64,000 bases of DNA, taken from Bacillus_BD sp963765265 (GTDB lineage Bacteria; Bacillota; Bacilli; Bacillales; Cytobacillaceae). Position 1 is the first letter of the stretch; every line of letters begins with the position of its first letter. The notes under the pieces were generated by a model. The model was not told the DNA's origin, did not search any database, and worked only from the letters and a program-made list of their open reading frames with translations. Position numbers and translations under genes: made by a program. Below, one piece after another: positions 55,114 through 64,000 of this stretch. Location of the stretch: positions 124,001-188,000 of the forward strand of contig CAVXVN010000011.1 in NCBI GenBank assembly GCA_963765265.1. The letters run 5' to 3'.

Positions 55114-55452
55114 ATGGAACACATTGAAATGAAACCAGGACAGCTATTTTTAAAAGAAGAAGATATTATTTGTAATGCTGGAAGAACGACATCAAAGATT
55201 TCTGTAACCAACATCGGAGACCGTCCTATCCAAATCGGGTCACATTTTCACTTTTATGAAGTGAATGAATCTCTCCAATTTAATCGAGAAGAAGGCTATG
55301 GAAAACGTTTAAACATTCCATCAGGTGCTGCCGTTCGTTTTGAACCTGGCGATGAAAAAGAAGTAGAATTGGTTCCCTATGGCGGAGAACGTCGAGTATA
55401 TGGATTTAACAATAAAATAGATGGTTCTTTAGAAGGAGGGTCTCATCGATGA
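55114..55452 (+). CDS. ureB: Urease beta subunit
   Basis: A 112-residue UreB: EMKPGQLFLKEEDIICNAGR, VTNIGDRPIQIGSHFHFYEVN and RLNIPSGAAVRFEPGDEKEVELV are all family marks. The RBS AGGAGGCTTAAACG is good. The stop overlaps the start of ureC by four bases (ATGA). Confidence 0.93.
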   Translation: MEHIEMKPGQLFLKEEDIICNAGRTTSKISVTNIGDRPIQIGSHFHFYEVNESLQFNREEGYGKRLNIPSGAAVRFEPGDEKEVELVPYGGERRVYGFNNKIDGSLEGGSHR

Positions 55453-57162
55453 GTTTTAAAATGACGAGAAAACAATATGCTGAAATGTACGGACCAACAG
55501 CAGGTGATTCCATTCGATTAGCAGATACGGATTTAATCATTCAAATTGAAAAAGACCTTACAACCTATGGTGAGGAAGTTGTTTTTGGCGGCGGGAAAGT
55601 CATTCGTGATGGGATGGGGCAGCATCCACTTGTCACTCGTGGAGATGGGATACCGGATGTGGTGATTACAAATGCCGTCATTTTGGATTATACCGGAATT
55701 TATAAAGCCGATATTGGGATTCGTGACGGGAAAATTTCTGCTATTGGAAAAGCAGGAAATCCATTAGTCATGGATGGTGTGGATATTGTTATTGGGGCTT
55801 CCACTGAGATTATTGCTGGAGAGGGAATGATTGTGACTGCAGGTGGAATTGATACTCATGTTCATTTTATTAATCCTGCTCAAGTCGATACAGCACTTAC
55901 TTCAGGTGTGACCACTTTAATTGGAGGAGGAACAGGTCCAACTGCAGGATCAAGAGCAACAACGGTTTCTCCTGGTGAATGGAATATTCATCGGATGCTC
56001 GAAGCGGCTGAAGGGTTGCCCATTAACGTTGGATTTACCGGTAAAGGACAGGCTGCAGCAGAAGAACCGCTTGCAGAGCAAGTACGTGCAGGTGCCATTG
56101 GGCTAAAAGTCCATGAAGACTGGGGAGCAACCGCTTCTGCTATTGATCATGCACTTACGAGTGGCTGACCAATTTGATGTACAAGTAGCTCTTCATGCAG
56201 ATACCTTAAATGAAGGTGGATTTGTGGAAAATACAATGGCAGCCATTAAAGATCGGGTTATTCATATGTACCATACGGAAGGTGCAGGCGGTGGTCATGC
56301 TCCTGATTTAATTAAATCAGCTGGCTTTATGAATGTTCTTCCGTCTTCTACGAATCCAACCTTGCCTTATACGGTGAATACGATTGATGAACATCTAGAC
56401 ATGCTGATGGTTTGTCACCATTTGAACCCCGCTGTACCAGAAGATATCGCTTTTGCTGATTCACGAATTAGAAAGGAAACGATTGCAGCAGAAGATATCC
56501 TTCAAGATATGGGGGTATTTAGTATGGTCAGCTCGGATGCACAAGCAATGGGACGGATTGGAGAAGTTGTTTTACGAACATGGCAAATCGCAGATAAAAT
56601 GAAAAAACAAAGAGGATCCATGCAAGGAGATAGTGAGTTTTCAGATAATAACCGTGTAAAGCGCTATGTTGCCAAATTCACTATTAATCCAGCGATTACT
56701 CATGGTATTTCTGATCATGTTGGTTCTGTGGAAGTAGGAAAAATCGCGGATCTTGTGCTTTGGAATCCAGCCTTTTTCGGTGTGAAGCCTGAACTGATTT
56801 TAAAAAATGGTTTTGTTGTGCAAGGCTTAATGGGGGATGCCAATGCATCGATTCCAACACCACAGCCGGTTATTTATCGACCGATGTATGCAACATTAGG
56901 GAAAGCCTTATCTAAAAGCTCGATTACTTTTATCTCTCAAGCAGCCTTTGATGATAAGGTACATGAGAAATTGGGCTTGGAAAAAATCATTCTCCCTGTT
57001 CATGGAATTCGAAAATTAACGAAAAAGGATATGAAGCTTAATTCCGAAACTCCTGAAATTACAGTAGATCCGCAAACCTATGAGGTAAAAGTAAACGGAG
57101 AACTTATTACTTGTGATCCTGTCGACAAAGTACCGATGGGACAACGTTATTTCTTATTTTGA
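55449..57162 (+). CDS. ureC: Urease alpha (catalytic) subunit (one frameshift)
   Basis: About 571 residues once joined. All nickel-site and catalytic motifs are present: DTHVHFINPAQ, the carbamylated Lys in GAIGLKVHEDWGAT, VALHADTLNEGGF, HTEGAGGGHAPD, CHHLN and SSDAQAMGRIGE. The frame breaks near 56155, where an extra A separates DHAL from RVADQFDVQV. Hydrolyses urea to ammonia and carbamate. Starts with ATG 55449 behind AGAAGGAGGGTC. The indel is very likely an error, because every site residue is intact. Confidence 0.92.
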
Positions 57163-57172
57163 GGTGAAAACA

Positions 57173-57631
57173 ATGATTGTTGAAAGTATTGTAACGAATA
57201 TTGAAGAAATGGAAAAGGAAGAGCTCTTAAAACGACATAAGGAAAAGGTCTTTCTAGAAAGTGCGGATTTAGTAAAACGAATTCAACGGGTGACAACTGA
57301 TCACGGCAAGGAAATCGGGATTCGCTTAAAAAATCCACGTGACCTTGTGGCCGGTGATGTTTTATTTATGGATGAAAAAAATATGATTATTGTGGATGTC
57401 CTATCCGATGATTTACTCGTTATTAGCCCGCGTTCTTTAAAGGAAATGGGGACGATTGCTCATCAATTGGGAAATCGTCATCTTCCAGCACAATTTGAAG
57501 ATGAGGACATGCTCGTTCAATATGATTACCTAGTTGAAGAATTGCTGCAAGAGTGGCAAATCCCTTTTAAACGGGAAAATCGGAAAGTGAAACAAGCCTT
57601 CCGACATATCGGTCATAGCCATGATGGATAA
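57173..57631 (+). CDS. ureE: Urease accessory protein UreE
   Basis: A 152-residue nickel chaperone with IGIRLKNPRDLVAGDVLFM and a C-terminal region ending VKQAFRHIGHSHDG that carries histidines for nickel. ATG 57173 is used since GAGGTGAAAAC stands directly upstream; an earlier in-frame start lies inside ureC. It overlaps ureF by 11 bp. Confidence 0.88.
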   Translation: MIVESIVTNIEEMEKEELLKRHKEKVFLESADLVKRIQRVTTDHGKEIGIRLKNPRDLVAGDVLFMDEKNMIIVDVLSDDLLVISPRSLKEMGTIAHQLGNRHLPAQFEDEDMLVQYDYLVEELLQEWQIPFKRENRKVKQAFRHIGHSHDG

Positions 57632-58308
57632 AATGCTATCACTGTTCCAACTTTGTGATTCGAACTTTCCAACAGGTGCCTTTAGTCATTCCTATGGTCT
57701 AGAGAGTTATATTCAAGAGAATCTTGTGCATGATCAAGCCACTTTTGCCCAGTGGCTTCGTGTTTATTTAAATGAGCAGCTCGTCTATTCAGACGGGCTG
57801 GCAACTCGTTTGGTTTATGAGGCACTAGAGAATGGCGAGATGGAAAAAGTGTGGAAAATCGATCGGATGTTAATGGTTCAGAATTTACCACGAGAAACAC
57901 GAGATGGGTCACAGAGAATGGGAGAGTCGCATGTTAAATCTGGTGCAATCTTTATATCAGACTCCATTACTCGCTCAATATAGAGAGCGAATCAAACAAA
58001 AGCAATCATTTGGACATCCGGCCATTGTGTTTACGATGATTGGTCATCATCTTGGCGTTCCACAAGAGAACACGACTCTCTATTATTTATACTCAACCGT
58101 TACAAGTCTTGTTCAAAACGCGGTACGGGCCATTCCCTTAGGCCAAACAGCCGGACAAAAAACCATTCAGGAGTTTCAAGAGGCTTTAGCCAAGGCAACG
58201 GAAAAAATTCAAGATTTGGATGAAGAGGATTTTGGAATTGTTTCTCCAGGTTTAGAATTAGCTCAAATGATGCATGAACGTGTGAATATTCGAATTTTTA
58301 TGTCTTAA
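57621..58308 (+). CDS. ureF: Urease accessory protein UreF (one frameshift)
   Basis: About 229 residues. It begins MMDKMLSLFQLCDSNFPTGAFSHSYGLESY, a UreF hallmark, then breaks near 57929; removing a T gives QRMGERMLNLVQSLY. The remainder includes GHPAIVFTMIGHHLGV and ends NIRIFMS. UreF forms the activation complex with UreG and UreD, and controls UreG's GTPase. Overlap with ureE supports coupled translation. Confidence 0.87.
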
Positions 58309-58324
58309 GAAAGGACGTGTTTAA

Positions 58325-58937
58325 ATGGAACCAATTAAGATTGGCGTAGGCGGTCCTGTTGGCGCAGGAAAAACATTGTTAATTGAGAAATTGACTCGAC
58401 GATTTAGATAAAGAAATTAGCATGGCGGTTGTGACAAATGATATTTATACAAAGGAAGATGCTAAATTCCTTATGCAAAATGGAGTCCTACCTGCTGATC
58501 GGATCATTGGTGTTGAAACAGGTGGATGCCCTCATACAGCCATCCGTGAAGATGCCTCCATGAATTTTGCTGCCATTGATGAATTAAAAGAGAAACATCC
58601 AGATGTTGAATTGATTTTTGTTGAAAGCGGGGGAGATAATCTTGCGGCCACCTTCAGCCCGGAGTTAGTTGATTTTTCGATCTATATCATTGATGTGGCT
58701 CAAGGTGAAAAAATCCCAAGAAAAGGTGGACAAGGGATGATTAAATCTGATTTATTTATTATTAATAAAACCGATTTAGCCCCCTACGTTGGCGCAAGCT
58801 TAGAAGTAATGGAATCAGACACAAAGGTTTTTCGTGGGAATAAACCGTTTGTCTTTACCAATTTAAAAAATAATTCGGGGCTTGATGAAGTCATCAATTG
58901 GATCAAGCAGGATACCCTTTTAAAAGGATTGGCTTAA
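58325..58937 (+). CDS. ureG: Urease accessory GTPase UreG (one frameshift)
   Basis: About 204 residues. The P-loop GVGGPVGAGKTLLIEKLTRRL is followed by a break near 58403 (extra T; without it LDKEISMAVVTNDIYTKED). The nickel motif GCPHTAIRED, ESGGDNLAATFSPELVDF and the G4 motif INKTDLAPYVG are intact. ATG 58325 has AGAAAGGACGTG upstream. Its GTP hydrolysis drives nickel insertion. Confidence 0.9.
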
Positions 58938-58938
58938 A

Positions 58939-59764
58939 ATGGGAGGTTGGACAGGAGAATTACGTTTAGATGTGTGAAAATCGAAAAGGGAAGACTGTTG
59001 CAAAAAATGTATATTTCCAGGGCGCATTAAAAGTAATGCGCCCTATTTATCACAATGACTCAGGACAAGTTTGCTATTATATTTTAAATCCTGGGGGTGG
59101 CTATTTAGACGGTGATCGATATCACATGCAAATTGCATTAGAGAAAGAGGCTAGACTGACATTAACGACACAGTCTGCTACGAAAGTGTATAGAACCCCC
59201 CATACACATGCCTATCAGGAAACAGAAATTTTTTTAAAGAAAGGCAGCTTTTTGGAGTATATTCCAGATCCTTTGATTGCCTATCAACAAGCACGCTACA
59301 AACAAAAAAATGTCATCCATATGGAAAAAGGCGCTACGTTTCTTTATTCAGATATCATTACACCAGGATGGTCTCCAGATGGAAAAAGATTTAGCTATGA
59401 ACAGATTCAATTAATAAATGAAATATACATGGATCAAGAACTTGTGGCCTATGATCATATTAAGTTAAGTCCAGCAAATCACCATATGGAAAATATTGGC
59501 CATATGGAAGGATTTTCTCACTTAGGTTCCATGCTGGTTGTCGGGGAACAAACCACCCCTGAGCTACTGGATCGGTTACATCATGTGATCCAAGCAAAAA
59601 CGGATGCCTACAAAGTGGGGTTATCCCAATTATCGGTTAAAGGATTTAGTGTGCGAATTTTAGCCTATTCAACACAGGAGATTGAAAGAATATTTACGAA
59701 TATTCATCATATGATTAGTCATGAATGGTTTGATACAACCCCAAGCTTTCTTAGAAAATATTAA
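58939..59764 (+). CDS. ureD: Urease accessory protein UreD/UreH (one frameshift near the start)
   Basis: About 275 residues. The true start is ATG 58939, which gives MGGWTGELRLDV; removal of one T near 58973 leads on to ENRKGKTVAKNVYFQGALKV, the usual UreD N-terminus. The next ATG (58970) would drop this part. GGGGGYLDGDRYHM-like GGGYLDGDRYHMQI and the C-terminal RFSYEQI/NEIYMDQELVAYDHI segments are conserved. It acts as a scaffold for the UreFG complex on apo-urease. Start overlaps ureG stop by none but is adjacent (1 bp). Confidence 0.87.
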
Positions 59765-59831
59765 GGTGTCAAATTTAGCTTCAACAGGGATATGAGATTA
59801 AACAGAGAAAACGTTTAAGGGAGGGTACTTG

Positions 59832-60510
59832 ATGGAGATTACATTATTTTCGGTGTTGACTATTGGGTTCATTTTGGGGATTAAGCATGCGATTGAACCT
59901 GACCATGTCATTGCCGTATCGACCATTGCCAGTAAAAGCAAAAAGCTATGGCATGCCTCACTAGCTGGAGTATTTTGGGGAATTGGGCATACGTCCACTC
60001 TTTTTATTATTGGGATCCTATTAATCCTAATGAAAAATGATTTGTCGGACAAATGGTCCATGTCATTGGAATTTCTTGTCGGTATCATGCTTTTCTATTT
60101 AGGAATGGCAAGTATACTCTCGTTTAGAAAAAAGAAACAACACGCTCATTCGAGAAGAAGACCCCTCGCAGAATGATCAATTGAATACGAAAGAAGTATC
60201 CTATATGAAATCATTGTTCATTGGATTTGTTCATGGACTTGCTGGAAGTGCGGCAATGGTTTTACTTACCATGAGCACGGTTGACACCGTTTGGCAAGGT
60301 GGTATATATATATTGATATTTGGAGTAGGTACTACACTAGGTATGTTACTATTCACTACGATACTAGGCATTCCATTTGTACTGAGCAAGAAACGTTTAC
60401 CATTAAGTCGCAACCTAATCATGCTAACAGGATCCATAAGTGTCCTATTTGGTATCTATTATATGTATAACTTAGGAATCAACGAAGGACTATTTCAGCT
60501 TTGGATATAG
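59832..60510 (+). CDS. Nickel permease-like membrane protein of the urease cluster (one frameshift)
   Basis: About 226 residues with six helices. Helix 1-2 has LGIKHAIEPDHVIAV, similar to the HX4DH nickel motif of HoxN/NixA-type and UreH/HupE-like transporters, and VFWGIGHTSTLFIIG follows. Near 60150 an extra T separates KKQHAH from REEDPSQNDQ; the second half includes FVHGLAGSAAMVLL. The RBS GGGAGGGTACTTG precedes ATG 59832. As the last gene of the urease set it most likely brings in Ni2+. A cobalt/TauE-like role is less likely. Confidence 0.8.
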
Positions 60511-60513
60511 GGA

Positions 60514-60577
60514 AACAAAGGGACGGTTCTCATGTAATTTTTTGGGGGATGCAAACGCAAGAACCGTCCCCTTGTTT
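60514..60577 (+). repeat. REP-like palindrome after the urease operon
   Basis: ACAAAGGGACGGTTCT pairs with AGAACCGTCCCCTTGT. It starts directly after the nickel permease stop and probably terminates the urease transcript. Confidence 0.75.
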
Positions 60578-60640
60578 GCTTTTGTAGAATTTGACCGTCA
60601 TGGTCAGATTCTTTTTTTATTTTTTATATAAAAAATACCA

Positions 60641-60700
60641 TTGCTTTCCATTAAAATCATGTTTATAATTTAATTAACAATTAACAAAATGTTAATTAAA
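60641..60700 (+). promoter_or_regulatory. Promoter and palindromic operator of the NAD-salvage operon
   Basis: TTGCTT (60641-60646) and TATAAT (60664-60669) are 17 bases apart. Directly downstream lies an inverted repeat with perfect 11-bp arms, TTTAATTAACA (60669-60679) and TGTTAATTAAA (60690-60700), with an inner TTAACA-AAA-TGTTAA. It would cover the transcription start, so repression by the adjacent NrtR-like protein is a sound inference. Confidence 0.65.
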
Positions 60701-60728
60701 TTATACTTGAATAAATTAAACCTAAAGT

Positions 60729-61550
60729 ATGGCTAGAAATCTGAAAGCAGGTGATCGATTGTCAGAACCAGAAGAAATTTTGAAGCATTATGATGCAAAT
60801 AAATACAGAACTCCCGACGGTTATACATCAGATATTGCGGTATTCACGATTATTTCAGAGGAAGTCGGAACTCATAAGCCACCTAAGAAAAGACTGAAAC
60901 TCATGTTGATTAAAAGAGCGGATCAGAATCGTGAAGGGAACCCCAATATTGAAGGTGGGAAATGGGCACTTCCTGGGGGATTCATTCAACCAAATGAAAC
61001 GGCCTATGAAGCAGCAGGGAGAGAACTTGAAGAAGAAACGGGTGTGAATGGATTAAAAATGAAACATTTTGGGGTTTATGACAAATTAGGCAGAGATAAA
61101 CGAGGATGGATCATTTCCAATGCTCATTATGCGATCGTACCTGAAGCATTATTAGAACAGAGAAGAGCAGCAGATGATGCTGCTGAAGTTGAATTGTTTG
61201 ATATGGATGAGATCCTAAAGATCGATCTTGCTTTTGATCATAAAATCATTATTGATGATGCCCTTTGGTTTATTAGAAAAGATATGTCCATTACGACATT
61301 GGCAAAAAGTTTCTTACCCAAAGAATTCGTATTATCGGAGCTCCAAGGTGTACTGTTGACGGTATTAGATGAACCATGGATTAGACTGGATTCACAGTTC
61401 TTTAGAAAAGCACCTTCTTTGCCGTTTATCGAAAAAGTCATGCATAACGGAGAACCCAAAAAAACCAATAAATGGTCAAAAGGAAATGCACAACTATATT
61501 CCTTTAATGAGTTTGAACCCTTTGTTTCTATTTATAATGCAAAATATTAA
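60729..61550 (+). CDS. nrtR: Nudix-domain NrtR-like transcriptional regulator
   Basis: 273 residues. The N-terminal half (~30-165) is a Nudix domain with a complete box, GGFIQPNETAYEAAGRELEEET, given here as GGFIQPNE then REL-EEETG. The C-terminal half (~175-270: LAKSFLPKEFVLSELQGVLLTVLDEP) is a winged helix-like DNA-binding part. This architecture is that of NrtR, the NAD-metabolism repressor whose Nudix fold senses ADP-ribose. The neighbours, nicotinamidase and NadD-like, confirm the theme. The box is intact, so the hydrolase activity could be retained. A start at TTG 60759 with AGGTGATC is an alternative; ATG 60729 lacks an RBS. Confidence 0.82.
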   Translation: MARNLKAGDRLSEPEEILKHYDANKYRTPDGYTSDIAVFTIISEEVGTHKPPKKRLKLMLIKRADQNREGNPNIEGGKWALPGGFIQPNETAYEAAGRELEEETGVNGLKMKHFGVYDKLGRDKRGWIISNAHYAIVPEALLEQRRAADDAAEVELFDMDEILKIDLAFDHKIIIDDALWFIRKDMSITTLAKSFLPKEFVLSELQGVLLTVLDEPWIRLDSQFFRKAPSLPFIEKVMHNGEPKKTNKWSKGNAQLYSFNEFEPFVSIYNAKY

Positions 61551-61613
61551 AGGGATATTTATTAAAAGTGATGAACAATATGATAATCGTTAAATAATTA
61601 GGAGGATCCTTTT

Positions 61614-62162
61614 ATGAAAAGAGCTTTGATTAACATTGATTATACTGTTGATTTTGTTGCGGATGAAGGAGCTTTAACTTCCGGTAAACCAGGTCAACAA
61701 ATTGAAGAATCCATTACGAAATTAACGAATACGTTTATCGAAGAGAACGATTTTGTCGTTTTCGCCATTGATGCTCATCAGCAAGATGATCGGTACCACC
61801 CTGAAACCAAACTATTTCCTTCACACAATATTATTGGGAGCGAGGGACGTCAATTATTCGGTTCTTTAAACACTGCTTATCAAAGAAATAAACATAAAGA
61901 AAATGTTTATTGGATGGATAAAACTCGATATTCGGCTTTTGCCGGAACAGACTTGGAACTTAAATTGCGAGAACGTGGGATTACAGAGGTTCATTTAGTT
62001 GGCGTATGTACCGATATTTGTATCTTACACACCGCTATGGATGCCTATAACAAAGGGTTTAAAATAGTTGTATACCAAGACGCTGTTGCGAGTTTCAATC
62101 ATGCAGGTCATGAGTGGGCATTGCAGCACTTTATCACTTCACTTGGAGCGAAAGTAGTTTGA
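61614..62162 (+). CDS. pncA: Nicotinamidase (isochorismatase-family)
   Basis: 182 residues. Visible are the catalytic Asp in NIDYTVDF, the metal ligands in FAIDAHQQDDRYHPE, the Lys region MDKTRYSAFAGTDLE and the nucleophile Cys in HLVGVCTDICILHTAMDAY. It converts nicotinamide to nicotinic acid. RBS AGGAGGATCC precedes ATG. It stands 63 bp after the NrtR-like gene and 97 bp before the nadD-like gene, all probably co-transcribed. Confidence 0.88.
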   Translation: MKRALINIDYTVDFVADEGALTSGKPGQQIEESITKLTNTFIEENDFVVFAIDAHQQDDRYHPETKLFPSHNIIGSEGRQLFGSLNTAYQRNKHKENVYWMDKTRYSAFAGTDLELKLRERGITEVHLVGVCTDICILHTAMDAYNKGFKIVVYQDAVASFNHAGHEWALQHFITSLGAKVV

Positions 62163-62259
62163 TTTAAAGAATCGTTTATACTGAATAATGAGGTTTTATC
62201 AATAGTAAAAGGATTAAGTCAAAGACTAATACTCAATGTAAAGAGAAAGGAAGAAAAGC

Positions 62260-62874
62260 ATGGGTCGATTTGGTGTATTTGGTTCTGCATGTGATCCTAT
62301 TACCATTGGGCATCTTGTCACAATGGACATGGTCATTGATAGACGTAATTTAGATGGGATGATATTAGTACCTTCTTCTAATAAAAGAAGGGATAAAATG
62401 AGAACGTTAACTTCCAATGAGCATCGGTTAAACATGATCAACCTTGCCATAGCTGATCATGATAAAATTCAAGTCAATACGATTGAAATGGATGCAGAAG
62501 GCTGGGAGATCTATACGTATGAAACAATGAAAAAATTAAAAATGGAATATCCAAATGATGAATTGTTCTTTGTCATGGGTGCAGATAACTTAACGCATAT
62601 AACAGGTTGGCACAATGGGAAAGAGTTAATCGAATCGAATCAGTTCATTGTAATGGGTAGAGAGGGTTTCGATATGTCAGATATTATTGCAAAAGACTCG
62701 TTTCTCATCAAGAATGAACATCGTTTTGATTGCTTGAGCAAAGGGGTCAATATTGAAACCAGTTCTACCCTTATTCGTTCTCGTTTAAGAGATGGACGAA
62801 GTGTTCGCTATTTAGTTCCACAACCCGCGTTAGAATATGCGATTGAACATCATTTATATAAGGAAAAGAGATGA
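62260..62874 (+). CDS. NadD-like nicotinate-nucleotide adenylyltransferase
   Basis: 204 residues. The nucleotidyltransferase motifs are GSACDPITIGHL (HxGH variant TIGH) near the N-terminus and ETSSTLIRSRLRDG (SSTxxR) near the C-terminus; VMGADNLTHITGWHNGKEL is the substrate loop. It makes deamido-NAD from nicotinate mononucleotide. A housekeeping nadD usually lies elsewhere (with the comE-type/rsfS genes), so this is probably a second copy devoted to salvage. RBS AAAGGAAGAAAAGC. Confidence 0.83.
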   Translation: MGRFGVFGSACDPITIGHLVTMDMVIDRRNLDGMILVPSSNKRRDKMRTLTSNEHRLNMINLAIADHDKIQVNTIEMDAEGWEIYTYETMKKLKMEYPNDELFFVMGADNLTHITGWHNGKELIESNQFIVMGREGFDMSDIIAKDSFLIKNEHRFDCLSKGVNIETSSTLIRSRLRDGRSVRYLVPQPALEYAIEHHLYKEKR

Positions 62875-63457
62875 ATGGAGAGCGATTTTTACAGTATTAA
62901 TTATTCTTACCGTTGAATCTTTTTCATAATAATTACTAATCTTGCAAAAAACAAAACATTAGACCTATGAAAATTAATAATATATTTATAAAGTAGATAT
63001 TCATTATTTTTTTGTAACTATTGTAGGGAAAAGGATATTGTATAAACAATTTTCGGTGTGACCTTTATCATAGTAAATCTTTTTCTTCATAGGTAGAATA
63101 TTATATTAAAATTTTATCAATGCTTTTAGGTGATTTGACGAAGATAGTAGTGAATGTTAAATATTATAGTAGGATATTGAAGTAATCAGTTTTTAAAATT
63201 GGAAATCCTGTTAACACAATTGAAGTAATAAAAAGAGATTTATCCTTTGTTATGATTGTATATTGTAGAAACATCTGTTTCTAATCAACTTTCTGATTTT
63301 TTAATTTATAACAAAATTCAGTAAAAAAAGGTTCATAGCATTTTAGAAATTAAAAGGTGAATACATATTAATAATCATTCTTTATTTTTTTCAATATATA
63401 ATGGATCTTTCAATTGTGTATATCAATAACAGGAATCGATGAAAAGGAGAGGTTTAA
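62875..63457 (+). other. Long AT-rich region upstream of yukE
   Basis: A 583-bp stretch with no coding frame or RNA gene seen. It contains a TATAAT-like element near 63399. Such long leaders upstream of yukE-type operons are usual, and it may hold the regulatory sites. Confidence 0.5.
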
Positions 63458-63751
63458 ATGGCAGGAGTTATTCGCGTTACACCAGAAGAATTAGTAGGTA
63501 TGTCTAATCGTTACAACGGAGAAAGCAGTCAGGTTGCTGATCAGATTACTCGTTTAGACACCATGATTAGAGAATTAGAAGGGGCATGGGAAGGGGAAGC
63601 GAGCAGAGCATTTAATGAACAATATCATTCTTTAAGACCTTCTTTTGTTCAAATGCAGCAATTGCTTGAGGATATCTCTGTTCAGCTTAGCAAAACTGCC
63701 AGTGCTCTTGAGGATGCTGACAACCAAATCGCAAGTCAAATTCGCGGTTAA
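63458..63751 (+). CDS. yukE: WXG100 protein (EsxA/YukE)
   Basis: A 97-residue helical hairpin protein: the turn has the WXG motif in GAWEGEASRAF and two long helices surround it, starting VTPEELVGMSNRYNGES. It is the secreted substrate and marker of the Firmicutes type VII secretion system. RBS AAGGAGAGGTTTA. It is first in the yuk operon, before yukD. Confidence 0.93.
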   Translation: MAGVIRVTPEELVGMSNRYNGESSQVADQITRLDTMIRELEGAWEGEASRAFNEQYHSLRPSFVQMQQLLEDISVQLSKTASALEDADNQIASQIRG

Positions 63752-63776
63752 TTTCTTCTGAATCTATAAGTAGAGA

Positions 63777-63826
63777 AGGGGCGCCGTTCACTCAAAAGGA
63801 GAAGGGAAAGAAAGGCGCTCTTTTTT
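63777..63826 (+). terminator. Terminator/attenuator between yukE and yukD
   Basis: AGGGGCGCC pairs with GGCGCTCTT (with G-T pairs) over a long loop, followed by TTTTTT. It likely lets yukE be made in excess over the membrane components, as is typical. Confidence 0.6.
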
Positions 63827-63839
63827 ATGGGGTGTTGTC

Positions 63840-64000
63840 ATGTATATTGAACTAACAATAGACTTAAAGAATTATGATTATGAATCTTTTGATCTTCGTC
63901 TTTCTAACTACCACTCTGTTAAAAAGGTAGTTGACATCGTATGGCAAGCCAAATCCATTCCTCAACCGCCTCGAGAAGGGTATTGGGTCAGAATACCCAA
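63840..64000 (+). CDS. yukD: YukD/EsaB ubiquitin-like protein, 3'-partial
   Basis: The first 53 codons are present: MYIELTIDLKNYDYESFDLRL, SNYHSVKKVVDIVWQAKS and PPREGYWVRIP closely match YukD of B. subtilis, the ubiquitin-fold cytosolic component of the type VII secretion system. The ATG follows GGGGTGTTGTC. The frame leaves the window at its right edge; the rest of the yuk operon should lie beyond it. Confidence 0.85.
   Translation, partial: MYIELTIDLKNYDYESFDLRLSNYHSVKKVVDIVWQAKSIPQPPREGYWVRIP

Overview
The window reads as chromosomal DNA of an aerobic, spore-forming member of the Bacillaceae (Bacillus in the wide sense). Supporting this are the low GC content, strong AGGAGG-type ribosome binding sites, a spore-coat transglutaminase (Tgl), a DUF1450 YuzB-type protein, the start of a yukE-yukD type VII secretion locus, a DinB-fold enzyme of the bacillithiol type, and CcpA cre-like sites. 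No species can be named from what is seen. No rRNA, tRNA or CRISPR array was found.

Layout. 0-6.7 kb: an MFS carrier, a DapA-family aldolase/hydratase, an ornithine-cyclodeaminase-family reductase, an aldehyde dehydrogenase and a malic enzyme; the substrate is unknown. 6.9-9.9 kb: small hypothetical genes and a TnpB gene lying between two imperfect ~215-bp copies of a gene end plus its 3' flank. 10-18.3 kb: a complete 3-hydroxybenzoate/gentisate module (IclR regulator, YciI-like protein, fumarylpyruvate hydrolase, DinB-type candidate maleylpyruvate isomerase, gentisate dioxygenase, 3-hydroxybenzoate 6-hydroxylase, AAHS transporter, malic enzyme). 18.4-33.2 kb: an MFS gene and LysR gene, a XylR_N/V4R-PucR aromatic sensor, a two-component flavin monooxygenase with its reductase and an FAD synthetase, a LigB-type ring-cleavage dioxygenase, a C-C hydrolase, an MFS carrier, an FMN-binding protein, a third malic enzyme and a second AAHS transporter. 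33.4-47.6 kb: an accessory mix (AlkD-like repair enzyme, glutaredoxin, ferredoxin, drug/metabolite exporters, M20 amidohydrolase, AraC-GH39 regulator, luciferase-like oxidoreductase, Tgl). 47.7-48.5 kb: a probable IS200/IS605 remnant. 48.6-52.1 kb: fixABCX. 52.2-60.5 kb: an NhaC antiporter, a urea transporter and ureABCEFGD with a nickel permease. 60.6-62.9 kb: a Nudix/NrtR-like regulator, nicotinamidase and NadD-like enzyme forming an NAD-salvage unit. 63.4 kb to the end: yukE and the start of yukD.

How the genes fit together. Three catabolic modules each carry their own MFS carrier and their own malic enzyme. The gentisate route yields pyruvate and fumarate, so a malic enzyme would drain fumarate (via malate) back to pyruvate. 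The third module looks like a meta-cleavage route (hydroxylate, cleave the ring, hydrolyse the C-C bond) whose last steps are not in the window.

Quality warning. About 27 single-base indels interrupt otherwise well-conserved reading frames, and nearly all are insertions (about 24 insertions, 3 deletions). Affected genes include all three malic enzymes, the monooxygenase, the PucR-type regulator, the AraC-GH39 gene, five urease genes and four transporters. The frames resume with good conservation on either side, so I think residual assembly error is more likely than gene decay. I give joined coordinates for these genes.
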